DNA from: UBA6197 sp047638075
Lineage (GTDB): Bacteria; Pseudomonadota; Alphaproteobacteria; Rhodobacterales; Rhodobacteraceae
DNA: 30,627 nucleotides
Direction: 5' to 3'
NCBI RefSeq assembly: GCF_047638075.1
Contig: NZ_JBLJBV010000071.1
Location: forward strand, 1-30,627
This document shows positions 15,267 to 22,904 of the stretch, piece by piece. The translations under genes and the position numbers were made by a program. The notes under the pieces are model-generated. The model did not search any database. It was not told where the DNA came from and worked only from the letters and a program-made list of their open reading frames with translations. The stretch's first letter is position 1. Each line of letters opens with the position of its first letter.

Positions 15267-15401
15267 ATGGCCGATCATACGCAGGGCGATATGGATATCC
15301 GTGCCCACGAAAAGACCTTTGCGGGTTTTGTGAAGTTTGTGACCTATGCTGTGGTTGCGACCCTTCTTGTTCTGGTGTTTTTGGCACTGGTCAACGGCTG
15401 A
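15267..15401 (+). CDS. aa3-type cytochrome c oxidase subunit IV
   Basis: A 44-residue membrane peptide that is easily missed by length cut-offs. Sequence features: a hydrophilic N-terminus MADHTQGDMDIRAHEKTFAG followed by one transmembrane helix (about residues 21-42, FVKFVTYAVVATLLVLVFLA). This matches the single-helix subunit IV of alphaproteobacterial aa3 oxidases, known from the Paracoccus and Rhodobacter structures; it is bound to subunits I/III and its role is unclear. A purine-rich GGGAGACAGGA precedes the ATG. The other oxidase subunits are not in this window, so it is an orphan of its complex, as is common for this gene. Confidence 0.92.
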   Translation: MADHTQGDMDIRAHEKTFAGFVKFVTYAVVATLLVLVFLALVNG

Positions 15402-15425
15402 ACGTAACTAAAAGGGGTCAGGCAG

Positions 15426-16055
15426 ATGCGCCGCCTTCTCATCTGTCTGGTTTTGCCGTTCCTTCTGGCGGCCTGCGGTGCAGAGCCGATCTGGGCACCG
15501 GACGAGGCCGTTAAAAAAGCCGCCTACTCCACCGGTGCGCCGCCTTCGGTCACGCTGTTCACGGTGATTGGCACCAGCTCTGGTCAGGGGGGGCATTCGG
15601 CGCTGATGATCGACGGCGTGCAGCGCGTGATGTGGGACCCTGCGGGCAGTTGGTATCACCCCTGGGTGCCCGAGCGGAACGATGTTCATTATGGCATCAC
15701 CGACCGGATGAAGACCTTTTACATCGACTACCATGCCCGCGAAACCTGGTATGTGCGCGAGCAGACCGTGCCGGTGACGCTTGCTGCGGCGGAACAGATC
15801 CGCGCCCAGGCCGAGGCGCATGGTGCGGTGGGCAAGATGATGTGCGCCAATTCGGTGGTCGACGTGCTGCGCGGCGTGCCGGGGTTTGAATCCATCCCCA
15901 GAACGTTGTCGCCACTTAGGGTGTCAGCGGCTTGGGCCAAGCTGCCCGGTGCCACGCTCAGCGACCATTACGATGGCGATCCTGCCGACAATTCCGGCGT
16001 GCTGATGATTCAGCAAGAACGGATCCAACCTGCCTTTGATGCTAACCGAAACTGA
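15426..16055 (+). CDS. Predicted lipoprotein with possible permuted papain-like (NlpC/P60-type) fold
   Basis: The N-terminus MRRLLICLVLPFLLAAC is a lipoprotein signal; Cys17 would be lipidated and the 209-residue protein exported. The core has GTSSGQGGHSALMIDG, resembling the His-containing strand GHSAL of DUF4105/YiiX-like cell-envelope proteins, then about 80 residues later KMMCANSVVDVLRG with a Cys at the start of a helix. The order His57 then Cys140 is what circularly permuted papain-like enzymes show. No named family was recognised. It follows the oxidase subunit IV gene by 24 nt and ends with a 14-nt convergent overlap with azlD. Enzymatic activity is an inference only. Confidence 0.7.
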   Translation: MRRLLICLVLPFLLAACGAEPIWAPDEAVKKAAYSTGAPPSVTLFTVIGTSSGQGGHSALMIDGVQRVMWDPAGSWYHPWVPERNDVHYGITDRMKTFYIDYHARETWYVREQTVPVTLAAAEQIRAQAEAHGAVGKMMCANSVVDVLRGVPGFESIPRTLSPLRVSAAWAKLPGATLSDHYDGDPADNSGVLMIQQERIQPAFDANRN

Positions 16056-16371
16056 AAATTCCCAGATAAAGCGCCGCCAGCCCGCCGATGATCGCGGCCA
16101 GCGTATTGCGCGTCACCACGCCAAAACCAAGGGTGGCAAAGGCGGCCAGCAGGCGCGCGAGGTCAAACTCTCCGCCCGTACCCGAGGGCCAGAGGACCAG
16201 CGGCGCGACCAGCCCCGGCAGCACCGCAACCGGGGTATAGCGCAGATAGCGTAACGCCCATTCAGGCAACGGGCGGTTGCCGATCATCCCCAGAAACGAA
16301 TACCGTATGAAGAACGTGCCAATCCCCAACAACAGGATCACCGCCCAGATTTCTACCTTGCTGTAGGTCAT
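16042..16371 (-). CDS. azlD: AzlD-family branched-chain amino-acid exporter small subunit
   Basis: Integral membrane protein of 109 residues with three to four predicted helices. It starts MTYSKVEIWAVILLLGIGTFFIRYSFLGMIG; the GTFFIRYSF stretch, then LRYTPVAVLPGLVAPL, is typical of AzlD. It pairs with AzlC to export branched-chain amino acids or related compounds. The ATG overlaps the azlC stop by 4 nt. Its 3' end overlaps the convergent lipoprotein gene by 14 nt with no room for a terminator. Confidence 0.9.
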   Translation of the reverse strand: MTYSKVEIWAVILLLGIGTFFIRYSFLGMIGNRPLPEWALRYLRYTPVAVLPGLVAPLVLWPSGTGGEFDLARLLAAFATLGFGVVTRNTLAAIIGGLAALYLGIFSFG

Positions 16372-17081
16372 GCTTTGCGCCTTTGGATCCAGATTTCAAC
16401 CTGCGCGCCGGTGAACATGGCGCAGGCCGCCGCAACCAGCAGTCCGGTGCCGCTGGGAAGAAACGCCAGCGCCAGTGCCACACCGACCGATACCGCCGCC
16501 GCCGCCAGATGCGCCAGCGTGCGCAGCATCGGCGCAAGCATCGCCAGAAAGGTGATCGGCACGGCAAAGTCGAGCGCAAACGCGGGTGGTATCGCCTCGC
16601 CCAGCACGGCCCCCAGCCAGGTCGAAACATACCACTGCGGGCAGATCGGGGTGCAGGCCCCGGCGTAGAATGCCAGCTTTTCGGTCATGGTCTGCTCTGG
16701 CCGGATCTCGTAATCCTGCGCGGCCAAGGCATAGGTCTGATCGACCATGAAATAGGATGTCAGCACCTTTTGCCATGGCGTGGCAGCGCCCAGATGCGGC
16801 GAAAGGGCCGCCGAATACATCGCCATCCGCAGGTTGACGGCAAGCGAGGTCAGCAAAACCATGACCACGGGCGCATTGTCGGTCATCAGCTGCACCGCAG
16901 TAAACTGCGAGGCCCCGGCAATGACCAATATCGAAAAGCCCATTACCTCGGCCAGATTGAACCCGGCTTCGGTCCCGGCCACGCCAAACAGCAGGCCAAA
17001 GGGAACGATGACCAGCATGAACGGCAGGGCCTGGCGGAAACCGCGCCAATACGCGGCTGTGGGGGAAGGAGTTCTGGTCAT
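16368..17081 (-). CDS. azlC: AzlC-family branched-chain amino-acid exporter large subunit
   Basis: Inner-membrane protein of 237 residues with about seven helices. Family signatures are FRQALPFMLVIVPFGLLFGV near the N-terminus, IVIAGASQFTAVQL-like VIAGASQFTAVQLM, and AVNLRMAMYSAALSPHL. The frame remains open far upstream (to 17549), but that part is antisense to mobA and not protein-like; the ATG at 17081 (MTRTPSPTAAYWRGF) is the family start. It has a weak ribosome binding site. It is divergent from mobA across a 75-nt gap and overlaps azlD by 4 nt. Confidence 0.92.
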   Translation of the reverse strand: MTRTPSPTAAYWRGFRQALPFMLVIVPFGLLFGVAGTEAGFNLAEVMGFSILVIAGASQFTAVQLMTDNAPVVMVLLTSLAVNLRMAMYSAALSPHLGAATPWQKVLTSYFMVDQTYALAAQDYEIRPEQTMTEKLAFYAGACTPICPQWYVSTWLGAVLGEAIPPAFALDFAVPITFLAMLAPMLRTLAHLAAAAVSVGVALALAFLPSGTGLLVAAACAMFTGAQVEIWIQRRKA

Positions 17082-17156
17082 GGGCTTGCTCTGGGGTGCA
17101 TGATGCGCCAAGTCATAGGCGATGAGGCAGCGGATGCAAGACGTGGTGGCGCAGCG

Positions 17157-17750
17157 ATGACGATTTGCGGGTTGATTCTGGCCGGTGGGCAAGGGCGGCG
17201 GATGGGCGGCGCTGACAAGGCCCTGTTGATGCTGGCCGGGCGCCCGCTGCTGGCGCATGGGATCGCGCGGCTGTCGGGGCAGGTGGAGCAACTGGCACTG
17301 TCGGCCAATGGCGATGCGGCGCGGTTTGCCCGGTATGGCCTGCCGGTGCTGCCCGATCCGCCGGATCTTCTGGGCCAGGGGCCGCTTGCCGGGATACTGG
17401 CGGGGCTTGACTGGGCCGCAGGGCAGGGCGCGCGGGCGCTGGTGACGGTATCGGTCGATACGCCCTTTGTCCCGTTTGATCTGGTCGACCGGCTGGATGC
17501 GGCAACGCGGGGTGGGCCGGCCATGGCGGCCTATGGCGAGCGGCTGCACCCTACCGCGGCGCTCTGGCCAACAGCGCAGCGCGCCGCCTTGGCCAAGGAT
17601 TTGGCTGCGGGCGAACGCCGTTTGCGCGCCGCGCTTTCGGGTGCTGTGGTGGTGGCCTTTGAAGATGTGATCGAAGACCCGTTCATCAACATCAACACCA
17701 TCGAAGATTTGGCGCGCGCCGAGGCGCTTTGCGCGCCAAAAATCCCATGA
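17157..17750 (+). CDS. mobA: Molybdenum cofactor guanylyltransferase MobA
   Basis: Adds GMP from GTP to molybdopterin-Mo to make the bis-MGD form of the cofactor. The 197-residue product begins CGLILAGGQGRRMGGADKAL, the nucleotide-binding loop of this transferase family. It also has LLGQGPLAGILAGL and the metal-binding VTVSVDTPFVP, and ends near DPFININTIEDL, all standard for MobA. The ATG at 17157 places the LILAGG loop at the usual distance from the start, though its ribosome binding site is poor; an in-frame ATG at about 17101 would add 18 residues. The stop overlaps the next gene's ATG as ATGA. Confidence 0.92.
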   Translation: MTICGLILAGGQGRRMGGADKALLMLAGRPLLAHGIARLSGQVEQLALSANGDAARFARYGLPVLPDPPDLLGQGPLAGILAGLDWAAGQGARALVTVSVDTPFVPFDLVDRLDAATRGGPAMAAYGERLHPTAALWPTAQRAALAKDLAAGERRLRAALSGAVVVAFEDVIEDPFININTIEDLARAEALCAPKIP

Positions 17751-18331
17751 TGCCCCGGATTCAGGTCGGGCTTCATGATAGCCAGCGCCCTGCTGCGGCC
17801 CGGCTTTACTGGGATGCGTTCAGTGACAAGCTGGGCCGGATCATGGGCCCCGAACGCAAGGCGCTCCGATTTGTCGAAAGGGTGATCGACCCCACCCATG
17901 TTATCGCGGCGGTAGATGCAACGGGTCTGGTGCTGGGGGTAGTCGGGTTTCGTGACCGGCAAGGGTCATTCGTGGGTGGCATTCAGTCGGATCTGAACGC
18001 GGTCTATGGCCGGGTAGGTGGCTATTGGCGAGGTAGGTGTTTTTCGTTTCTGGCGCGTGATCTGACGCCGTGGACGCTGGATGTTGATGGGCTGGCGGTG
18101 CATCCTGAACACCGCGGTGAAGGCATTGGCACCGCCCTGATCGAGGCGCTCTGTGCCGAGGCCACGGTGCATGGCTACCGGGAACTGCGGTTGGAGGTTG
18201 TGACCCGAAACGCCCGCGCGCGTGCGCTTTATGAAAGGCGCGGCTTTGTGGTTGAACGCGCGGTCAAAAGCCGACTCACGGCATTGGCCTTTGCATTTGA
18301 TACCGCTTTGGTAATGGTGCGGCGGCTATAA
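17747..18331 (+). CDS. GNAT-family N-acetyltransferase
   Basis: 194-residue acetyltransferase. The acetyl-CoA site is clear in VDGLAVHPEHRGEGIGTALIEAL (motif R-G-x-G-x-G/A), followed by LRLEVVTRNARARALYERRGF, the usual beta5-alpha5 part. The N-terminal ~100 residues bring a longer variable region that would shape the acceptor pocket. Substrate is unknown. The ATG at 17747 overlaps the mobA stop by 4 nt, so the genes are coupled, but no functional link with molybdenum cofactor is evident. Confidence 0.88.
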   Translation: MMPRIQVGLHDSQRPAAARLYWDAFSDKLGRIMGPERKALRFVERVIDPTHVIAAVDATGLVLGVVGFRDRQGSFVGGIQSDLNAVYGRVGGYWRGRCFSFLARDLTPWTLDVDGLAVHPEHRGEGIGTALIEALCAEATVHGYRELRLEVVTRNARARALYERRGFVVERAVKSRLTALAFAFDTALVMVRRL

Positions 18332-18419
18332 CGTGACGGCCCGTTCAAGGGCAGAGCCTAAACCGCCCGGGCTTTCTCAATCAAGACATCAGCACCGCAG
18401 GGAACGCCAAATGCCGGGA

Positions 18420-19463
18420 TCAGTCGAAGGTTCCTGTCACGCGGCCCAACAACATGAAGGCGCGGGCCGTGCGGGTATCGGCCAGCTCCGCTACTTCCTG
18501 ATCGGTTGCGTTCTTTTCAAACTCGGAAAAAGTCTTGTCGAACTGGCGTAGAAAATGATGGGCGGCATCCCGAAAGATCGTGTCCTGCCGCATTCGCCCC
18601 ACCGTCAGCGCCAGTGATGAACGATCACGCACCCCGCCCAAGGCCGCCACCTCGCGGCCACGCTCGCCGGTGGCAAAGCGGCGCCAGAGGTCGGGTTTGG
18701 CGCGGTCGGGCCTTAGGTCATCCATATAGATCCCGTCCTGGCTAAGAAGGGTCAATACGTCCTGTGCGGCACGGATCAGCTTGGCCATGGTGCGGTCTTC
18801 CAGCGCCCGACGCAGCGCGCGAAATCCTTCGCGGTCATCGGCATTGTCAGGAAAATTCAGTGCCAGAATGAAATCCTTGACAGAAACCGGGGCGTGCAAT
18901 TCCTCGGCCGGGGTGCCCAGGGCCAGTGTGGGTTGATCCTCACCGGGGGTAGAGGCGCGGGGGGTGGCCAGCGCCGCCTTGCGGTCGGCCGAAGGTTGTG
19001 TCGCTGTCGTATCGCGACGCGAGGCAAAGGTGGCCACCGCTGTTTCTGTCTGGCGCGCGGACGCGGCGATTTCGTCCAGTTTGCGTTCGACCGAAGGGGC
19101 GTTGCGCGCTGATTGCTGCGCCAGCCACGCCATCCGCATGGCCTCGACCGAAGATTTCAGCTCTTGCGCTTCCGCGCGCATCTCACGGGCTGTGCGCGCT
19201 GTGACTGCGGCAACCCAGATCATCGCCACGGGCAGGAAAATCCCCACCAGTGTCATCACCGCCGACAGCGTGCCTGAACCACCCTCGCCTGCCGGAACCA
19301 GCAGAAAAAAGGTACCGACCAACGCCAGCCAAAGAACCGACAGAAACAGCGCCATCCGTTCGGCACTGCTGACACCGCTGCCTTTTGACGGCATTCCCGC
19401 CTTTGCCGCCGAAAGACGGGCAAAGGCCGAGGGGGCAGAGTGGTTCGGCGCGGGTTCGGTCAT
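18420..19463 (-). CDS. Unknown two-helix membrane protein with large cytoplasmic domain
   Basis: I do not recognise a named family. The 347-residue protein has a polar N-terminus (about 36 residues) and two predicted membrane helices at about 37-59 and 65-88. A charged, probably helical stretch follows (ARTAREMRAEAQELKSSVEAM..., 90-150), then a low-complexity linker (150-195). The folded C-terminal domain (about 196-347) includes VKDFILALNFPDNADDREGF, LIRAAQDVLTLLSQDGIYMDDLRPD and a Phe/Asp-rich end. It follows greA by only 9 nt on the same strand, so the two are likely co-transcribed. Codon use looks like the neighbours, so it is probably an old resident of this lineage. Confidence 0.8.
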   Translation of the reverse strand: MTEPAPNHSAPSAFARLSAAKAGMPSKGSGVSSAERMALFLSVLWLALVGTFFLLVPAGEGGSGTLSAVMTLVGIFLPVAMIWVAAVTARTAREMRAEAQELKSSVEAMRMAWLAQQSARNAPSVERKLDEIAASARQTETAVATFASRRDTTATQPSADRKAALATPRASTPGEDQPTLALGTPAEELHAPVSVKDFILALNFPDNADDREGFRALRRALEDRTMAKLIRAAQDVLTLLSQDGIYMDDLRPDRAKPDLWRRFATGERGREVAALGGVRDRSSLALTVGRMRQDTIFRDAAHHFLRQFDKTFSEFEKNATDQEVAELADTRTARAFMLLGRVTGTFD

Positions 19464-19472
19464 GTGCCTACC

Positions 19473-19943
19473 TTAGCGGAAAAGAATCGAAAGTACTTCG
19501 TAACTTTTATCGCCACCCGGTGTGCGGACCTCAACGCTATCGCCCGTATCCTTGCCGATCAGGGCGCGCGCAAGGGGGGATCTGATGTTAAGCAGGCCGC
19601 GTTCGATATTGGCTTCGGCCTCACCGACAATCTGATAGGTGCGCTCTTCGTTGCTGTCCTCATCAACCAGCGTCACGGTGGCGCCAAATTTGATTGTCCC
19701 CGAAAGCCGCGTCGGGTCGATCACCTCGGCACGGCCGATGATCGCTTCCAGCTCTTTGATCCGGCCTTCGACAAAGCTCTGCTTTTCGCGCGCGGCGTGA
19801 TATTCGGCGTTTTCCGACAGATCGCCATGCTCACGGGCTTCGGCAATCGCCTTGATAACGGTGGGACGTTCCACCGATTTGAGGTTTCTAAGTTCAGTGT
19901 CTAGCGCGTCAAACCCCGCGCGCGTCATCGGTATCTTTTCCAT
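19473..19943 (-). CDS. greA: Transcription elongation factor GreA
   Basis: Rescues backtracked RNA polymerase by stimulating transcript cleavage through the secondary channel. The 156-residue product is the normal length. The N-terminal coiled coil carries the acidic tip motif REHGDLSENAEYHAAREKQ, whose Asp and Glu position the catalytic metal. The C-terminal FKBP-like domain ends SPLARALIGKDTGDSVEVRTPGG. The ATG at 19943 opens with MEKIPMT, as in many GreA proteins. It is divergent from the PAP2-like gene and followed at 9 nt by an unknown membrane protein gene. Confidence 0.97.
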   Translation of the reverse strand: MEKIPMTRAGFDALDTELRNLKSVERPTVIKAIAEAREHGDLSENAEYHAAREKQSFVEGRIKELEAIIGRAEVIDPTRLSGTIKFGATVTLVDEDSNEERTYQIVGEAEANIERGLLNIRSPLARALIGKDTGDSVEVRTPGGDKSYEVLSILFR

Positions 19944-20054
19944 GGGAACCCTGGGCTTGCAAAAATTGGCACAATTGAAGCGCGAAACCTGTAAATCCGT
20001 GCTGGGGCCCCAAAGTCAAGGGCCGGGTCACATTTATGCCAAAAACCGCCCATA

Positions 20055-21068
20055 ATGAGGATCACGGCGGAATGTGAGGTCCAACAGGTGCAGCTAGTCT
20101 TTCGCGCGGCTTTTCTTTATATGCTTGGCGGATTGACGGCCACTGCGCTGATCCGTGACGACTATATAGGACTGATGGAGGACGCGGTCGTTACGGCCGC
20201 CGTGATGATGATCACCTTCGCGGGTGTGGCGCTGTACATCGTGCCGGTTTTGCTGGTGGCAGCTTTGGTGCTGAGTCCAAGGGCGCTGCGCGGCAAGGTT
20301 AGGCCACTAGCCCTGCTGACAGGGGCGACGCTGATGCTGCAGATAGGTTTTTCATTCTTTAAGAACCTGATCCCCGAGATAGTGCCCTATTTTGCCGACC
20401 CCACCTTGGCACGGATAGATGCCTGGCTGCACGGCGGTATAGATCCATGGACCTTTGCCCATGCGATGGGATTTGCGAAGAACGCCCAGATGTTGCTTCC
20501 TGCATACCTGAACTTGTGGATCATTCCGGCCGTATCCTTTCCAATTGTGGTGCTGCTTTGTGATTCTGACGCGACGCGGGTCAAACGCTACATCTGGCTG
20601 TTTTTCGGGTCATGGTTTATTTTGGGAAATGTTTTCGCGCTTGCGGGTTCGTCGGTCGGGCCGGTCTATTATGACCGGCTGTTGGGAGGTGACCGTTTTG
20701 CCGGTCTGACGGTGGCGTTGCGCGACTCTGGCGTGACGCAAAGCCTGATCGGAACCGTGCAAGAGGCGCTATGGCAACGTTACTTGGGTGGTGGTCTTGA
20801 TTTGGGGTTGGGGATTTCCGCCTTTCCGTCGATGCATCTAGCTGTTGCAACAATCACCGCACTGTATCTTTGGGAACGCAGCAGGATCCTTGGGCTGATT
20901 GGCATCCTGTTCACCGCAGTGATCCTGTTCCTGTCGGTCTACACCGGCTATCACTATGCCATTGACGGTTACGCCTCGATCGGGGCCATCCTTTTGGCGT
21001 CTTATCTTTTGCGTCGTGCTTTTCGCGCGGATGAAAACGCAATTATCTTGCGCGAGGCCGTCGCGTAA
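20055..21068 (+). CDS. PAP2-superfamily membrane protein, Aur1/inositolphosphotransferase-like
   Basis: Polytopic membrane protein of 337 residues with about seven to eight hydrophobic segments. The C-terminal half carries GSSVGPVYYDRLL, then SAFPSMHLAVATI with His261, and YTGYHYAIDGYASI with His300 and Asp304. This is the His/His-Asp arrangement of the PAP2_3 (Aur1/Ipt1) subgroup, whose eukaryotic members transfer phosphoinositol to ceramide. A lipid phosphotransferase or phosphatase acting on membrane lipids is inferred; the substrate is unknown. The ATG at 20055 has no good ribosome binding site. A GTG at 20088 preceded by GAGG at about 8 nt may be the real start, giving 326 residues. Confidence 0.82.
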   Translation: MRITAECEVQQVQLVFRAAFLYMLGGLTATALIRDDYIGLMEDAVVTAAVMMITFAGVALYIVPVLLVAALVLSPRALRGKVRPLALLTGATLMLQIGFSFFKNLIPEIVPYFADPTLARIDAWLHGGIDPWTFAHAMGFAKNAQMLLPAYLNLWIIPAVSFPIVVLLCDSDATRVKRYIWLFFGSWFILGNVFALAGSSVGPVYYDRLLGGDRFAGLTVALRDSGVTQSLIGTVQEALWQRYLGGGLDLGLGISAFPSMHLAVATITALYLWERSRILGLIGILFTAVILFLSVYTGYHYAIDGYASIGAILLASYLLRRAFRADENAIILREAVA

Positions 21069-21146
21069 GAATTGCTTCGTTCCGTCAGGTAAGCTACCAA
21101 CCCCTGAAACAACGCGAGCCGCAGTGCAAGCCGGAGGAATGACGAT

Positions 21147-22793
21147 ATGGCCGAAACCACACGCGAGTCGATGGAATATGATGTTGTGATCGTAGGGGCG
21201 GGGCCTGCGGGCCTGGCTGCGGCGATCAGGCTAAAGCAGATTGACGCCGATCTTTCGGTGGTGGTGCTGGAAAAAGGCTCAGAGGTGGGGGCGCATATCC
21301 TGTCGGGTGCGGTGCTGGATACATCCGGGCTTGATGCGCTGCTGCCGGATTGGCAATCGATGGGCGCGCCGGTAAAAACCGCCGTCAAGCGCGACAATTT
21401 CTATATTCTCGGGCCGGCAGGGCAGATACGCGTTCCGAACTGGCCGATGCCGCCCTTGATGAACAACCATGGCAAATATATCGTTTCGATGGCCAATGTC
21501 TGCCGCTGGATGGCCGAAACTGCCGAGGCGCTGGGCGTGGAAATCTTCCCTGGCATGGCGGCCAGCCAGATTGTCTGGGATGGCGACCGCGTTGCCGGCG
21601 TCGTCGCGGGCGAATTTGGCAAGAACCCCGATGGCTCTATCGGTGACGGGTATGAACCGGGGATGGAGCTTTTGGGTAAATACGTCTTCCTGTCGGAAGG
21701 GGTGCGCGGCAGCCTTGCCAAAGAGGTGATGGCAAAGTTCGACCTGTCAAAGGGCCACTGCCCGCAGAAATTCGGCCTTGGTATGAAGGAAATCTGGGAG
21801 GTTGACCCCGCCAAGCATCGCCCCGGCACCGTGACCCATACGATGGGCTGGCCACTGGGTAAGAACGCTGGCGGCGGCTCGTTCATCTATCACGGGGAAA
21901 ACAATCAGGTCTATGTCGGCTTCGTGGTGCACCTGAACTACGAAAACCCCTATCTTTACCCCTATATGGAATTCCAGCGGTTCAAACATCACCCGGTGGT
22001 GGCTGACCTGCTTGAGGGCGGCAAACGTGTGGCCTACGGCGCGCGGGCCATCAGCGAAGGCGGCTGGCAGTCGATCCCGAAACTGGTAGCGCCGGGGGTG
22101 GCGCTTTTGGGGTGTTCGGCGGGGCTTGTGAACGTGCCGCGGATCAAGGGCAACCATAACGCGATGCTGTCGGGGATTGCGGCGGCCGAAGCGGCGGCGG
22201 CGGCGATCAAGGCGGGCCGCGCTGGTGATGAGCTGTCAGCCTATGAGACCGATCTGCGCGCAGGCCCGATTGCCAAAGACCTCAAGCGGGTGCGCAATGT
22301 CAAACCGCTCTGGTCAAAGCTGGGGCTGTGGTCCAGCCTTGTGCTGGGTGGCTTTGATATGTGGGTTGCCAACCTGACAGGCTGGAACCCCTTTGGCACG
22401 CTCAAACACGGCAAGTCGGACGCGCAGGCCACCGGCAAGGCGGCCGATTTCAAACCGATAGATTACCCCAAACCCGATGGCAAACTGTCGTTCGACCGGC
22501 TGACCAACGTGGCGTTTTCATTCACCAACCACGAAGAAAGCCAGCCTTGCCACCTGCAACTGAAAGACCCGACCGTGCCGATCGCGGTGAACCTGCCGCT
22601 ATACGCCGAACCGGCGCAGCGTTACTGCCCCGCCGGGGTCTATGAGGTGATCGAGGACAAAGATGGCCCGCGGTTCCAGATCAACTTTCAAAACTGCGTC
22701 CATTGCAAAACCTGCGACATCAAGGATCCGTCGCAGAACATCAACTGGACCACACCCCAAGGTGGCGATGGGCCGAACTACCCCAATATGTAA
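21147..22793 (+). CDS. Electron transfer flavoprotein-ubiquinone oxidoreductase
   Basis: Membrane-associated enzyme (548 residues) that moves electrons from reduced ETF to ubiquinone, linking acyl-CoA and amino-acid dehydrogenases to respiration. The FAD motif is DVVIVGAGPAGLAAAIRL (residues ~12-29), followed by the ubiquinone/membrane region and, at the C-terminus, a 4Fe-4S site with Cys494, Cys517, Cys520 and Cys523 (YCPAG... NCVHCKTCDI). Length and motifs are as in the mitochondrial ETF-QO. GGAGG lies about nine bases before the ATG at 21147. The gene is next to a PAP2-like gene, apparently by chance. Substrate electrons could come from enzymes such as the DmdC-like protein at 11973-13664. 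Confidence 0.95.
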   Translation: MAETTRESMEYDVVIVGAGPAGLAAAIRLKQIDADLSVVVLEKGSEVGAHILSGAVLDTSGLDALLPDWQSMGAPVKTAVKRDNFYILGPAGQIRVPNWPMPPLMNNHGKYIVSMANVCRWMAETAEALGVEIFPGMAASQIVWDGDRVAGVVAGEFGKNPDGSIGDGYEPGMELLGKYVFLSEGVRGSLAKEVMAKFDLSKGHCPQKFGLGMKEIWEVDPAKHRPGTVTHTMGWPLGKNAGGGSFIYHGENNQVYVGFVVHLNYENPYLYPYMEFQRFKHHPVVADLLEGGKRVAYGARAISEGGWQSIPKLVAPGVALLGCSAGLVNVPRIKGNHNAMLSGIAAAEAAAAAIKAGRAGDELSAYETDLRAGPIAKDLKRVRNVKPLWSKLGLWSSLVLGGFDMWVANLTGWNPFGTLKHGKSDAQATGKAADFKPIDYPKPDGKLSFDRLTNVAFSFTNHEESQPCHLQLKDPTVPIAVNLPLYAEPAQRYCPAGVYEVIEDKDGPRFQINFQNCVHCKTCDIKDPSQNINWTTPQGGDGPNYPNM

Positions 22794-22819
22794 CGTCGCG
22801 GGGCTGTCACCTCTACGCG

Positions 22820-22844
22820 AGGGCGCGCCGAACGCGCGCGCCCT
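22820..22844 (+). terminator. GC-rich stem-loop after the ETF-QO gene
   Basis: A perfect 9-bp stem AGGGCGCGC/GCGCGCCCT with a 7-nt loop starts 27 nt after the ETF-QO stop. No T-run follows, so it may slow or end transcription with Rho, or protect the mRNA 3' end, rather than act as a classical intrinsic terminator. Confidence 0.5.
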
Positions 22845-22904
22845 GCATTGCGTTGGCGGGGCGGGAAAGCTAGGTTTGCACCAACCCTTATAAGGAACCG
22901 CGCC

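Noticed and set aside
16383..17156. Long open extension upstream of mobA on the plus strand
   Set aside because: It is antisense to azlC and lacks protein-like composition; MobA starts at its nucleotide loop near 17157.
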